Source: Candidatus Aminicenantes bacterium UBA2199 (GTDB lineage: Bacteria > Acidobacteriota > Aminicenantia > UBA2199). Taken from it: a stretch of DNA of 15,152 bases. The notes beneath the pieces were generated by a model. The model was given only the letters and a program-made list of their open reading frames with translations, had not been told where the DNA came from and ran no database searches. Shown here in pieces: positions 1-8,609 of this stretch. The position numbers and the translations under genes were made by a program. Location: the NCBI GenBank assembly GCA_002327965.1, contig DCVB01000007.1:54995-70146 (forward strand), given 5' to 3'. Numbering within the stretch: the stretch's first letter is position 1; every line of letters begins with the position of its first letter.

Positions 1-444
1 CGCATCGCCCGGCGCAGCAACCGCGTGTTCAGTGTCATCCTGCTCGACATCGACGACTTCAAGGGGGTCAACGACCGCTTCGGGCACTTGGCGGGGGACG
101 ACTACCTGCGCCAGGTTGCCGGGCTCTTCGCCCGCTCCTTGCGCGAGCAGGACATCGCCGGCCGCATCGGCGGCGAGGAGTTCCTGGTCATCCTCCCGGA
201 AACCGCCCTGGACGGCGCCTGCCGGCTGGCGACCCGCGTGCGCCGGAGCGTCGAGGAGTTCGTCCTGCCCCTGGCCGACGGCGAGGTGCGCACCACCATC
301 AGCGCCGGGGTCTGCCAGTACGAGAGCGGATTCCAGAACGCCCGGGAGTTACTGGCCCAGGCCGACAAGGCATTGTACCAGGCCAAGAATGCCGGGAAGA
401 ACAATGTGATGGGCGTTTCCATTCCCGTCCCCGCCGAAGAGTGA
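1..444 (+). CDS. Diguanylate cyclase, GGDEF domain (5' end outside window)
   Basis: The frame is open from base 1, so only the C-terminal 147 residues are seen, essentially one GGDEF domain. The domain makes cyclic di-GMP from two GTP. Visible marks are the metal/nucleotide segment LLDIDDFKGVNDRFGHLAGDD, the active-site loop GGEEF (bases 169-183, an accepted GG[D/E]EF form) and the closing ADKALYQAKNAGKNN helix. An RxxD inhibitory site (REQD, bases 142-153) lies exactly five residues before GGEEF, so product feedback inhibition is likely. The sensor part lies upstream and cannot be judged. The stop codon overlaps the possible GTG start of the MFS gene, implying co-transcription. Domain call secure; input signal unknown. 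Confidence 0.93.
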   Translation, partial: RIARRSNRVFSVILLDIDDFKGVNDRFGHLAGDDYLRQVAGLFARSLREQDIAGRIGGEEFLVILPETALDGACRLATRVRRSVEEFVLPLADGEVRTTISAGVCQYESGFQNARELLAQADKALYQAKNAGKNNVMGVSIPVPAEE

Positions 445-476
445 CGGAGAAAGCGGCCGCGGATCGAATACCGCCC

Positions 477-1862
477 ATGGAAACCAGCCACAGCGAAGAA
501 CGTTCCCTGCAGCGCACCACTCTCCTGGTCACGACCCTGAGCTCGTCGCTGACGCCTTTGATGGCCTCGGCGATCAGCGTCGCCCTGCCGGCCATCGGCG
601 CCGAATTCGCCATGAGCGCCGTCACCCTGGGCTGGGTGGCCAGTTCCTACCTGCTGGCGGCGGCCGTCTTCCTCCTGCCTTTCGGCCGCCTGGCCGATAT
701 TCGCGGCCGCAAGAAGGTGTTCACCGCGGGCACGGCGGTGTTCAGCGCCGCCTCGCTGCTGGCCGCCCTGGCGCCCGACACGGTCACCTTTCTCCTGGCC
801 CGCCTGCTGCAGGGGACGGGCGGGGCCATGATCTTCGGCACCGGCGTGGCCATCCTGACGTCGGTCTTCCCGCCGCGGCGGCGCGGCTGGGTGCTGGGCA
901 TCAACGTGGGGGCGACGTATACCGGCCTTTCGCTCGGCCCGTTCGTCGGCGGCCTGCTGACCCACTACCTGGGCTGGCGCTGGGTGTTTCTGCTCAATGT
1001 TCCCCTCGGCCTGCTGGTGCTGGCCGTCGTCAGATGCAAGCTCAAGCCGGAGTGGGCCGATTCCCGGGGCGAGCCTTTCGACTGGATCGGCTCGCTGATC
1101 TACAGCGCCATGCTCACCGCCTTCATGCTCGGTTTCACCTGGCTGCCGGGCTGGCGCGGCGCGACCATGCTGCTGGCCGCGGCCGCGGCGCTCCCGGTTT
1201 TCGTCATCTGGGAGTCCGGCAGCGCCCATCCCATTTTCCAGGCGCGGCTCGTGCGCGGCAATTCCGTTTTCGCCTTCTCCAACCTGGCGGCGCTGGTCAA
1301 CTACAGCGCCACGTTCGCCATCTCGTTCCTGCTCAGCCTCTACCTGCAGTACATCAAGGGCTTCACCCCGCGCGACGCCGGGCTGGTGCTGATCGCCCAG
1401 CCGCTGGTCATGGCCCTTTTTTCCCCCGCCGCCGGCCGCCTTTCCGACCGCCTGGAGCCAAGGCTGGTCGCCTCCCTGGGCATGGGCCTGTGCGCCCTGG
1501 GCCTGTTCTTCTTCACCTGGCTGGGGCCGGCCAGCCGCCTGACGTCCATCGTGGCCAACCTGATGCTGGTCGGCTTCGGCTTCGCCCTGTTCTCCTCGCC
1601 GAATACCAACGCCGTCATGGGCGCCATCGGACGCCGCCACTACGGCGTGGCCTCGGCCACCCTGGGCACCATGCGCATGGTCGGCCAGATGCTGAGCATG
1701 GGCGTGGCCACCCTGGTCTTCTCCCTGTTCATCGGCAAGGCCGGCATCGTCCCGGCCAATTACCCGCTCTTCCTCAAGAGCATGCGCGTGTCGTTCATCG
1801 TCTTTTTCCTGATGTGCGCCGCCGGCGTCTTCTTTTCGCTGGCGCGCGGCCGGGTGCGCTGA
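477..1862 (+). CDS. MFS drug/solute exporter, DHA2-like
   Basis: A 461-residue, very hydrophobic protein with segments consistent with 12-14 membrane helices. Motif A (GRLADIRGRKK, residues 70-80) sits in the loop after helix 2, LGWVASSYLLA resembles helix 2 of the DHA2 (EmrB/QacA) group, and GLSLGPFVGGLL is a motif-C-like antiporter segment. By family it would export a hydrophobic compound using the proton gradient; the substrate is unknown. The acidic residue often found in DHA2 helix 1 is not evident (SLTPLMASAISVALPAI). An in-frame GTG at 441 overlaps the cyclase stop as GTGA and would add 12 residues; neither start has a strong ribosome site, and ATG 477 is preferred because family N-termini are short. 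The mtfA-like gene follows 15 nt after the stop. Confidence 0.88.
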   Translation: METSHSEERSLQRTTLLVTTLSSSLTPLMASAISVALPAIGAEFAMSAVTLGWVASSYLLAAAVFLLPFGRLADIRGRKKVFTAGTAVFSAASLLAALAPDTVTFLLARLLQGTGGAMIFGTGVAILTSVFPPRRRGWVLGINVGATYTGLSLGPFVGGLLTHYLGWRWVFLLNVPLGLLVLAVVRCKLKPEWADSRGEPFDWIGSLIYSAMLTAFMLGFTWLPGWRGATMLLAAAAALPVFVIWESGSAHPIFQARLVRGNSVFAFSNLAALVNYSATFAISFLLSLYLQYIKGFTPRDAGLVLIAQPLVMALFSPAAGRLSDRLEPRLVASLGMGLCALGLFFFTWLGPASRLTSIVANLMLVGFGFALFSSPNTNAVMGAIGRRHYGVASATLGTMRMVGQMLSMGVATLVFSLFIGKAGIVPANYPLFLKSMRVSFIVFFLMCAAGVFFSLARGRVR

Positions 1863-1877
1863 GAACGGCCGCCATCC

Positions 1878-2759
1878 ATGCGCACCGTCCCGGGCTTCGA
1901 TTTGTTTTTCATCGCCATTCATGCGCTGCTTATCCCCCTGGTCGGCCTCGTTGCCTGGCTCGTCACCGGCCTGCCGGCACTGTTCGCCCTGGCGCTGGCG
2001 CTGCTGGCCGCCTATTTGCTCCTGGCCCTGCGCCGTCCCCTACGCCGGCGCCGGGCGGCCGGCGCCCCGTTCCCCGGGGAGTGGCGCGAGTTCCTGCTGT
2101 CCCGCTCGCCCTTCTACCGCGGCCTGGACGAAAGCGGCCGGATGCGCTTTGAGCGCGACGTGCGCCTGTTCCAGGCCGAGACGCGCATCGCCGGCAGCGG
2201 CGGCGCCGCGGTTTCCTGGCCGACCGCACTGCTGGTCGCCGCCGGCGCCGCGACCATGCTGCACGGACGCCCGGATTGGGAACCGCCGCTTCACGACGGG
2301 GTGACGGTCTATCCCGGTTTCGCTTTTGACCGGAACTATCGCCCCGGCCGGGGCAGCATCGCCGGGCAGGCCCCGGCGGGCGGGCCGCTGCTGGTGGCGG
2401 AAAAGAGCCTGCTGGAGGGATTCGCCGGCGAACGCGACGGCATCAACGTCATGATCCACGAACTGGCGCATTACTTTGATCTGGAGGCGAGGAAGGGCGG
2501 CCTGCGCGTCGCCGCCGACCAGGCGCGTCCCGTCCCCTGGGGCGTTGCCATCGAAATGGCCTATGAACGGCACGATTTCGCCGCCTCGCCTTTGCCCGAC
2601 TATGCCGCCCTGAACGAAGCCGAGTTTTTCGCCTGCGCCAGCGAGATGTTCTTTGAAGACCCGATCCGTCTCGGCGCTTCCTGCCCGCGGTTGTTCGCGC
2701 TGCTGGAGGAGTTCTACGCCCAGGATCCCCGCTTCATCCACCTTGCCGGCATGCACTAG
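1878..2759 (+). CDS. mtfA: MtfA-type zinc metallopeptidase with N-terminal membrane anchor
   Basis: A 293-residue protein. Residues 8-51 are two hydrophobic segments followed by an Arg-rich stretch, suggesting a membrane anchor. The zinc site HELAH is at 194-198 (within NVMIHELAHYFD), and the downstream NEAEFFACASEMFFEDP (246-262) matches the second conserved MtfA block, with a likely third ligand or active-site glutamate. In E. coli, MtfA (peptidase family M90) binds the repressor Mlc and is an aminopeptidase. Whether this distant homologue has an Mlc partner is unknown, and none is visible nearby. It follows the MFS gene by 15 nt with no obvious promoter, so it is probably read with it. The start has only a weak ribosome site. 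Confidence 0.85.
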   Translation: MRTVPGFDLFFIAIHALLIPLVGLVAWLVTGLPALFALALALLAAYLLLALRRPLRRRRAAGAPFPGEWREFLLSRSPFYRGLDESGRMRFERDVRLFQAETRIAGSGGAAVSWPTALLVAAGAATMLHGRPDWEPPLHDGVTVYPGFAFDRNYRPGRGSIAGQAPAGGPLLVAEKSLLEGFAGERDGINVMIHELAHYFDLEARKGGLRVAADQARPVPWGVAIEMAYERHDFAASPLPDYAALNEAEFFACASEMFFEDPIRLGASCPRLFALLEEFYAQDPRFIHLAGMH

Positions 2760-2760
2760 T

Positions 2761-2775
2761 CGCCGGATTCCGGCG
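2761..2775 (+). terminator. Short GC hairpin after mtfA stop
   Basis: CGCCGG-ATT-CCGGCG is a perfect 6-bp stem with a 3-nt loop starting one base after the TAG of the mtfA-like gene. No T-run follows directly, so intrinsic termination is doubtful; it could instead protect the mRNA end. The next gene has its own promoter, which favours a transcript end somewhere here. Confidence 0.3.
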
Positions 2776-2843
2776 CTGGAAGAACCGATAGCCGCGGCAG
2801 TTTTTCTTCCTTGCGGCATTCCCGGACCATCCTTGGCCACGGT

Positions 2844-2871
2844 TTGATTTGTCTTCTTGCTGTGCTATGAT
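2844..2871 (+). promoter_or_regulatory. Sigma-70-like promoter for the exported-protein pair
   Basis: TTGATT (2844-2849) and TATGAT (2866-2871) are separated by 16 bp, and TGC just before the -10 makes an extended -10. Transcription would start near 2878, about 20 nt before the ATG at 2899. The site lies in the gap after the mtfA-like gene and would drive 2899-4672. Called by motif only. Confidence 0.5.
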
Positions 2872-2886
2872 TTTCCCCGATCCCGC

Positions 2887-2894
2887 AAGGAGGA
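2887..2894 (+). promoter_or_regulatory. Strong ribosome binding site that sets start 2899
   Basis: AAGGAGGA lies about 5 nt before ATG 2899. It decides in favour of this start over an in-frame TTG at 2857, which would put the signal peptide internally and lies upstream of the promoter -10. Confidence 0.75.
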
Positions 2895-2898
2895 ACCC

Positions 2899-4014
2899 AT
2901 GGTCGTGAAACGATCGATCCTGCTCCTGTCGGCCCTTCTTCTGTCCCAGGCATCCTGGGCGGCGGCGCCCGCCGGGGAATGGCGGGCGGAAGCCCGGCGG
3001 CTCATCGCCAGCGAGAGCGACTACCCGCAGCTGATCGAATCCCTGCAGCGGCAATTTCCGCTGCTGAGCGACAAGGACAAGGCGGCGGTCAGCCTGATCG
3101 TCGGCTACTGCCAGTCCCGGGCCGGCAATGCCCAGGCCGAGCTGTTCTGGATGAACAAGTACCTCGGCGAGTTCCGCGCCGCCGCCGTCAACCTGGCGTT
3201 CCTGCCCGGCGCTGTCCGCGGGAAAATCAACGATTTCCGCTTGTCGTGGCAGAAGGATTTTCCCGTCCTTTGGGAGCTTGCGCTGGCGCCTGAGCATGCC
3301 TCGGCCGCCTATTTCGATCCACCCGCCGAACTGAATCTGCGCCTGCGGGCCTCGATACCCTGCGATTTTCAGCTCCTCTCGCGGGAGGGAACCCCCCTGG
3401 CCAAGGGGTCCCTGGCGGCGAATGTCGAAACGGTGAAGCTGCCCGCCGGGGCCGACTTCGTCCGTGCCGCCAGCCAGCCATTCCGGCTGCTGCTGACCCC
3501 GCGCGGCGCCCCGGAGCGGACGATCGAGAAGTACTTCGTCGTCGAGCTCGAATACGACGTCCCGGCCGATGTCGAGTTCGACCCCCTGTCCGGGACGCTG
3601 GCGCTCAAGGGGCGCGCGCCGCAGCCCGAACAGGAGACGGAGACGAAAGTCATCTCGCAGCGCATCCGCTTCGACAAGGAACTCTTCAAGAAGACGGTGC
3701 TCAAGGACCTGCTGGTCGGCGCCGCTTTCTTCGTGGTCAACGCCACCCTGATCACCTCGACCATCGACAGCGCCGACACGTCGCTGTTCGCCAAATCCTC
3801 GCTCTTCGGCACGCGGCGGGTGTTCAACCTGGCCGGCATCGGCTTCAGCCTGTCGGCGCTGAGCAAGCTGCCCAAGGTCTTCAAGCGCGAAAGAAAGATC
3901 GAGGAAACCACCCGCGACCTGCCCGGGGCGCGGGAAGCCAACCAGGCGCTGGAGCGCGACCTGGCCCTGGCCCGCTCCCGGATCGGCGTCAAGCTGGCCG
4001 TGCGGGAGCTTTGA
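2899..4014 (+). CDS. Exported protein of unknown function
   Basis: 371 residues, not recognised. Residues 1-21 form a signal peptide (basic MVVKR, a Leu-rich core, then SQASWA before the probable cut). Residues about 25-130 look alpha-helical and TPR-like in composition (YPQLIESLQRQFPLLSDKDKAA, then a VGYCQSRAGNAQAELFWMNKY helix pair). The middle is beta-rich (FDPPAELNLRLRASIPCDF onward), as in PEGA-like or Ig-like domains. A hydrophobic segment near residues 267-290 (VLKDLLVGAAFFVVNATLI) may be a second membrane span, and the C-terminus is a charged helix. It would sit in the periplasm or be membrane-anchored. The gene is 16 nt upstream of the beta-barrel-like gene and shares its promoter, so the two may work together at the envelope. 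Confidence 0.8.
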   Translation: MVVKRSILLLSALLLSQASWAAAPAGEWRAEARRLIASESDYPQLIESLQRQFPLLSDKDKAAVSLIVGYCQSRAGNAQAELFWMNKYLGEFRAAAVNLAFLPGAVRGKINDFRLSWQKDFPVLWELALAPEHASAAYFDPPAELNLRLRASIPCDFQLLSREGTPLAKGSLAANVETVKLPAGADFVRAASQPFRLLLTPRGAPERTIEKYFVVELEYDVPADVEFDPLSGTLALKGRAPQPEQETETKVISQRIRFDKELFKKTVLKDLLVGAAFFVVNATLITSTIDSADTSLFAKSSLFGTRRVFNLAGIGFSLSALSKLPKVFKRERKIEETTRDLPGAREANQALERDLALARSRIGVKLAVREL

Positions 4015-4030
4015 GGCAAAGGAGAGAACG

Positions 4031-4672
4031 ATGAGCAAGAAAACCGTCTTTCTGTTCCTGGGGCTGGGCCTGGCCGCCTCGCTGTTCGCCGACCTGGGCC
4101 TTTCCCTCTCGTTCCTTTCCAGCGAGCGCCTTACGGTCTTTACCAGCGGCGATATCTGGAACAAGGAGCCGCAGCCATCTTTCCGCGACACGCTGCTGGT
4201 CCTCTCCTCGTTCCATCCCCACCGCCACGAGTTCCTCGTCTTCGGCAACATCATCTCGGGGAAGGGGCTGGCGATCGAGAACGGGATTTGGGACACGAAA
4301 AAAACCACCCTGGGCATGGGCGTCGGCAAGGTGCTGACGATTCCCCTGTCGCTGCCCAGGCAGTCGCTGGCCTTTGCCCTTGATTTTTCGGCCGGCCCGT
4401 TCTTCTACCTCTTTCTGAGCAACAGCTATACCCACGTCTCGGGAGTGTACAAGGAGGAAGTCGAGAAGGCCAGCATCCTGCACCGCGTGCAATACGGGCT
4501 GTACGCGACCGCCCGCCTGAGGCTGCAGGAATTCAAGAAATATTTGCGCGCCGTCGACGCCAGCCTGGGGCTCCACTTCTTCATGCCCTTCAGCAACCAC
4601 GAGCGCAACGACGATCCCAAGGCGCGCTACCACCTGTTCAAGACCTTCCTCTGCGCCGGCATCTCCTTCTGA
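4031..4672 (+). CDS. Probable small outer-membrane beta-barrel protein
   Basis: 213 residues, not assigned to a named family. It has a signal peptide (MSKKTVFLFLGLGLAASLFA), then alternating polar/aromatic beta-strand-like stretches (LGLSLSFLSSERLTVF, KVLTIPLSLPRQSLAFALDF, GPFFYLFLSNSYTHV, GLYATARLRLQEF, ASLGLHFFMPFSNH) and ends in phenylalanine (FLCAGISF), the usual terminal residue recognised by the BAM assembly machine. Start ATG 4031 has GGAGAG just upstream. It follows the exported protein gene by 16 nt. The barrel assignment is inference from pattern; a soluble exported beta protein is the alternative. Confidence 0.75.
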   Translation: MSKKTVFLFLGLGLAASLFADLGLSLSFLSSERLTVFTSGDIWNKEPQPSFRDTLLVLSSFHPHRHEFLVFGNIISGKGLAIENGIWDTKKTTLGMGVGKVLTIPLSLPRQSLAFALDFSAGPFFYLFLSNSYTHVSGVYKEEVEKASILHRVQYGLYATARLRLQEFKKYLRAVDASLGLHFFMPFSNHERNDDPKARYHLFKTFLCAGISF

Positions 4673-4805
4673 TCCGCCCGGCGCGACGCTGGAAAGTAGT
4701 TTCCGCCCGGGGCATGACCGTTCAGGTTTCGGACAAGTACGGCAGCCACCTGATCTCTTGGAACGTCACCGATCGCAAAAACCGCACCGGCTGAATGGGC
4801 CTGCC

Positions 4806-4830
4806 GGCCGACCGTTTTCCGGTCCCGGCC
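4806..4830. terminator. Hairpin between convergent genes
   Basis: GACCG (4810-4814) pairs with CGGTC (4820-4824) around a TTTTC loop. The stem is extended by GGCC/GGCC after a two-base bulge. It lies between the + strand barrel gene and the end of permease 1 on the - strand, where a bidirectional terminator would be expected. There is no U-run, so the call is weak. The rest of 4673-4835 holds only a 26-codon + strand reading frame without a ribosome site. Confidence 0.3.
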
Positions 4831-4835
4831 CGAGA

Positions 4836-7394
4836 TTATTCGCTGCGCAGCGCGTCCACCGGGTTGTCGCGGGCGGAGCGCAGCGCCTGTAGCAGCACGG
4901 CCGACATGGCGATCGCGAAGGTGGCGAGGAAGGCGAAGGCGAAAACGGCAAATCCCGGCTGGATGCGGTAGGCGAAGCCCTGCAGCCACAGGATCGTGGC
5001 CATCCAGGCCAGGGGGACCGCCAGGAAGCCCGCCAGGAACACCAGCGAGACGAATTGCCGGGTCAGCAGCAGGGCGATGGAGGTCGCCGTCGCGCCGAGG
5101 ACCCTGCGGATGCCGATCTCTTTCCTGCGCATGCGCATGGTGAACGCGATCATGCCGTACAGCCCGAGGAAGGCGATGGCGATGCCCAGGCCGGAGACCA
5201 GCCCCAGCAGGTTGCCCATGCGCTCCTCGTACTGGTAGACCCGGCCGAAGGCTTCGTCCAGGAAGTAATATTCAAACGGGACGCCGGGAAAATGACGGCG
5301 CCATGTTTCCTTGACGGCGGCCAGGGCCTGGGAAACGCGCCTGGCGTCCAGCGACAGGGTCATGACCCGCAGCAGTGATTTTTCGATGTCCAGAACCAGG
5401 GGCGCGGCCTCGTCCTTCATGCCCAGGAAGTGAAAATCGGCGGTCACGCCGACGATCGTCTTGGTCTTGCGGTGATAATGCGAGGTCCACTGCGTGCCCA
5501 GGACTCTTTCCGGCGTCAGGCCAAGTTCACGGGCGCCGGCCTCGTTTACGATGTAGGCGCCTTGTTCGTCGTTTCCCGACGCTTTCTGAAACGCCCGTCC
5601 GGCCGTCATGCGGATGCCATAGGTGGGGATGAAATCGTGGTCCACGGTGATGACCTTCAGCCTCTTCGAGTTCAGGATGCTGAACGAGCTTCCCTTCTGC
5701 AGGGAATAGCCGCCGCCGGACGTCTCCCCCGGCACCAGCGAGGATACGCTGGCCGCGCCGATCCCGGGAGCTTTCAGGAAATCACTCTTGATGGCCTCAT
5801 AATTGCGGCGGAAATAGCTCTGGTTGCTCTTGATCTCCAGGATCAGCTTCTGCTCGCGGTCGAATCCCAGGGCCTTGCCCTTGATGAACGTCAGCTGGCG
5901 GAACACCACCAGCGTGCACACCACCAGGAAGATGGCGATGGCGAACTGCCCCAGGATCAGCAGGCGCTGCACGGCGTGGCCGATCGTCCCGGGCGTGGCC
6001 TGATTCTTCAGGACGCTGACGGGCTGGAAGCGGGAAAGGACCAAAGCCGGGTACAGGCCGGCGCTGATCCCCAGCAGCAGGAAAAGAACCAGCAGCATCG
6101 CCAGGACCAGGGGTTGGCCGAGCGCCTGGAGATCGATGGCGGTGCCGGCCATGCGGTTGAAAAAGCGCAGCAGCAGCGACAGGAAGGCGAACGCGGCCAG
6201 GAATGCGATCAGAGTGATGACCAGGGATTCGCCGAGGAATTGCCAGACCAGGTCGCCGCGGCTGCCGCCCAGCGTCTTGCGGATGCCGACCTCGCGGCTG
6301 CGCGTCGTGGAGAGGGTGGCGGAGAGGTTGACGAAATTGGTGGCGCCGATGAGCAGGATCAGCAGGGCGGCGAAGGAATAGATGTACACATACAGGATAT
6401 TGCCGGCCGGCTCGATCTCGTCGGGCAGGTTGGAGCCCATATGCAGCGACGCCAGGGGCTGCAGGAAAAAATCGAGCTTGTGCATCGGGGATCCCGCCCG
6501 CCTGGCGAACGCCTGGCGTATCCGTTCCGCATAGGGGCGCAGCAGTTTTGTGAAGGCCGATGGCTTGACGTGGCGCCGGAGCTTCACGTAGGTATACTTG
6601 GGGTGATATTCCCCCCAATCCTGGTTCAGGGTGGGGACATACGCCAGCAGCGTGGCCATGGAGAGCAGCATGTCGTACTTCAGGTGGGTGTTCGCCGGTG
6701 CGTCGCGGACCACGCCGGTCACTTCGAAATCCTCGGTGACGGCCGCTCCGGTGTCGTAGTCCAGCTCGATGGTCAGGCGGCGGCCCAGCGGCGGCAGGCC
6801 GGCGAAATATTTCCGGGCCGTGCTCTCGCTGATGACGGCCGTTCTCGGGCGCGCCAGGGCGTCCCTGGCGTTTCCCTCCACGAAGGGGATGCTCAGGATG
6901 CTGAAAATGTCGGGATCGGCGAACCAGACGCGCTTCTCGAAGAATCGCCTCTCGCCCCGGGTCACCAGGACATGCTTGGCGTTCTCGAGCGGGGGGATCA
7001 TGCGGGCCACGGTTTCAGTCTGGCCGATCTGCTCCTTGATGGCGGCGGCCAGGGGCCCCTGGGTCGAGGCAATGGTGAATTCGCCCCCGTCGTGGACGCG
7101 GCGGCAGGCGATGCGGAAGATCCGCTCGTGGTCGGGATGGTAGGTGTCGTAGGTCAGCTCGTTCACCACGTAGAGGATGACCACCATGCTGCAGGCGATG
7201 CCCGCCGCCAGGCCGAAGACCTTGATCAGAAAGATCCCCTTGTTCTTCATCAGGCTGCGCAGCGTGATGCCCAGGGTGTTCTTCAGCATGAGCAGCTTCC
7301 AGTAGCCCCGTCGGCCGAGCGACGCCAGCCTGGAGCCCGGGGACCGCGGCCCGGTCCGGCCGTTTGCCAGATCCTCTGTTTCCCGGTTCATCAT
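4836..7394 (-). CDS. ABC transporter permease, FtsX/MacB-PCD type (permease 1)
   Basis: 852 residues in the four-plus-four helix layout of large MacB-like permeases: helix 1 near 54-78, a large extracytoplasmic MacB_PCD domain, a first FtsX domain from about 335 with the coupling helix TRSREVGIRKTLGG (~363), a second periplasmic block, and a final FtsX domain with MRRKEIGIRRVLGA (~753). Such permeases couple cytoplasmic ATP hydrolysis to movements of the periplasmic domain for export of peptides, lipoproteins or drugs; this substrate is unknown. Its ATPase partner is most likely the gene at 7464-8198. ATG 7394 has GGAGGG (7402-7407) at 7 nt, directly after the micropeptide stop. This start gives a ~35-residue polar N-terminal extension before the usual family start MLKNTLGITLRSL; an internal ATG at Met36 is the alternative. 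Confidence 0.93.
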   Translation of the reverse strand: MMNRETEDLANGRTGPRSPGSRLASLGRRGYWKLLMLKNTLGITLRSLMKNKGIFLIKVFGLAAGIACSMVVILYVVNELTYDTYHPDHERIFRIACRRVHDGGEFTIASTQGPLAAAIKEQIGQTETVARMIPPLENAKHVLVTRGERRFFEKRVWFADPDIFSILSIPFVEGNARDALARPRTAVISESTARKYFAGLPPLGRRLTIELDYDTGAAVTEDFEVTGVVRDAPANTHLKYDMLLSMATLLAYVPTLNQDWGEYHPKYTYVKLRRHVKPSAFTKLLRPYAERIRQAFARRAGSPMHKLDFFLQPLASLHMGSNLPDEIEPAGNILYVYIYSFAALLILLIGATNFVNLSATLSTTRSREVGIRKTLGGSRGDLVWQFLGESLVITLIAFLAAFAFLSLLLRFFNRMAGTAIDLQALGQPLVLAMLLVLFLLLGISAGLYPALVLSRFQPVSVLKNQATPGTIGHAVQRLLILGQFAIAIFLVVCTLVVFRQLTFIKGKALGFDREQKLILEIKSNQSYFRRNYEAIKSDFLKAPGIGAASVSSLVPGETSGGGYSLQKGSSFSILNSKRLKVITVDHDFIPTYGIRMTAGRAFQKASGNDEQGAYIVNEAGARELGLTPERVLGTQWTSHYHRKTKTIVGVTADFHFLGMKDEAAPLVLDIEKSLLRVMTLSLDARRVSQALAAVKETWRRHFPGVPFEYYFLDEAFGRVYQYEERMGNLLGLVSGLGIAIAFLGLYGMIAFTMRMRRKEIGIRRVLGATATSIALLLTRQFVSLVFLAGFLAVPLAWMATILWLQGFAYRIQPGFAVFAFAFLATFAIAMSAVLLQALRSARDNPVDALRSE

Positions 7395-7407
7395 GCTTCA
7401 GCCCTCC

Positions 7408-7463
7408 TCAGGCCGACACGCTCAGCAGGACAATGAGCAGCAACAGGAAGAAAAGGATCTGTT

Positions 7464-7467
<4 letters not shown>
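7408..7467 (-). CDS. 19-residue hydrophobic micropeptide between ATPase and permease
   Basis: The frame reads MKQILFFLLLLIVLLSVSA and stops: one basic residue, a membrane-spanning Leu/Ile/Val core and a small-residue tail. Its ATG overlaps the ATPase stop as ATGA, GGAGGG lies 3 nt upstream (7471-7476), and its own TGA is followed at once by the GGAGGG of permease 1. This packing suggests real translation, either to hand ribosomes from the ATPase to the permease or to make a small membrane subunit. The alternative is a short spacer that is hydrophobic by chance. Function unknown. Confidence 0.5.
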
Positions 7468-8194
<727 letters not shown>

Positions 8195-8198
<4 letters not shown>

Positions 8199-8416
8199 GC
8201 CGGCTTCTCCTTGAGCTTGTAGAGCACCCGCCCCAGGTAGCCGCCCTCGTTGATCTCGGCGATATACAGGCCCGGCTGCAGGTAGGCGGAGGCCGACAGC
8301 CTGGGCGCGGGCAATGAACCCAGCAGCGACTCGGCCTCCCATTCGCTCTGGCTGTCGCAGAGCAATAGCGGGCTCTTTTGTTCGACCAGCTTCATGAGAA
8401 TTTCCTTAAGGCTCAT
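8195..8416 (-). CDS. Small protein of unknown function heading the ABC operon
   Basis: 73 residues, not recognised. An amphipathic N-terminal helix (MSLKEILMKLVEQK) is followed by a compact part with SAYLQPGLYIAEINEGG and a basic end (KLKEKPA). There is no signal peptide or membrane segment, so it is probably cytoplasmic. Start 8416 has AAGGAAGG at a good distance, about 28 nt below the predicted sigma-54 transcription start. Its stop overlaps the ATPase start as ATGA. As the first gene of a regulated operon it may be an accessory or regulatory subunit; this is inferred from position only. Confidence 0.7.
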
Positions 8417-8454
8417 CCGTCACCTTCCTTGGAGATCGTTCCCAATCATTGTCA

Positions 8455-8470
8455 AGCAATAAGCATGCCA
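8455..8470 (-). promoter_or_regulatory. Sigma-54 (RpoN) promoter of the ABC operon
   Basis: On the - strand TGGCATG-CTTA-TTGCT matches the -24/-12 consensus TGGCAC[G]-N4-TTGC[W], with invariant GG and GC at correct spacing. Transcription should begin near 8444, leaving a short leader before ATG 8416. Sigma-54 promoters need an AAA+ activator bound upstream; palindromes that could serve lie about 90-140 bp away. Confidence 0.78.
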
Positions 8471-8494
8471 ATTCAGAGCGGGAATCGGCGATGA

Positions 8495-8517
8495 AAACCC
8501 TTTAGGGAACAGGGTTT
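8495..8517. promoter_or_regulatory. Inverted repeat between sigma-54 promoter and upstream sites
   Basis: AAACCCT and AGGGTTT form a 7-bp perfect inverted repeat with a 9-bp centre that itself holds CCCTTTAGGG. It lies roughly 25-45 bp upstream of the -24 element. It may be a protein-binding site, or a terminator-like hairpin for the upstream 88-aa gene. Confidence 0.35.
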
Positions 8518-8557
8518 GCGGCCCGCTTCCGGGGCGGCCGTTTCCCGTTGTCCCGGC

Positions 8558-8576
8558 TTGTCCGCAATCGGGACAA
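8558..8576. promoter_or_regulatory. Activator-type palindrome 2 (TTGTCC..GGACAA)
   Basis: TTGTCC and GGACAA are inverted around a 7-bp centre. It shares the TGTCC/GGACA arms of the neighbouring site at 8581-8596, with one extra base between arms. A further half-site TTGTCCCGG occurs at 8548-8556. Position and repetition suggest an enhancer-binding-protein site for the sigma-54 promoter. Confidence 0.5.
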
Positions 8577-8580
8577 TGGC

Positions 8581-8596
8581 TGTCCGCTTCCGGACA
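8581..8596. promoter_or_regulatory. Activator-type palindrome 1 (TGTCCG-N4-CGGACA)
   Basis: TGTCCGCTTCCGGACA has perfect 6-bp arms around CTTC. It lies about 110 bp upstream of the -24 element and just after the stop of the 88-aa gene, the usual place for a sigma-54 activator site. The regulator gene is not in the window. Confidence 0.55.
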
Positions 8597-8609
8597 TTGG
8601 CTTCGCCGC

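Noticed and set aside
102..1922. 606-codon open frame on the - strand opposite the GGDEF and MFS genes
   Set aside because: It is antisense to two clearly recognised genes, is rich in Gly/Gln/Arg/His/Ala typical of shadow frames in GC-rich DNA, and shows no domain. The same holds for the long frames opposite the permeases (e.g. 5430-7436 and 10402-11445).
4714..4794. 26-codon + strand frame in the convergent gap
   Set aside because: No ribosome site, no recognised motif, and the frame extends upstream without a clear start; treated as chance or an unidentifiable remnant.
7310..7370. Possible heptamer array in the N-terminal extension of permease 1
   Set aside because: The GC-rich stretch contains GGACC-like pieces but no consistent 7-bp register or array edges.
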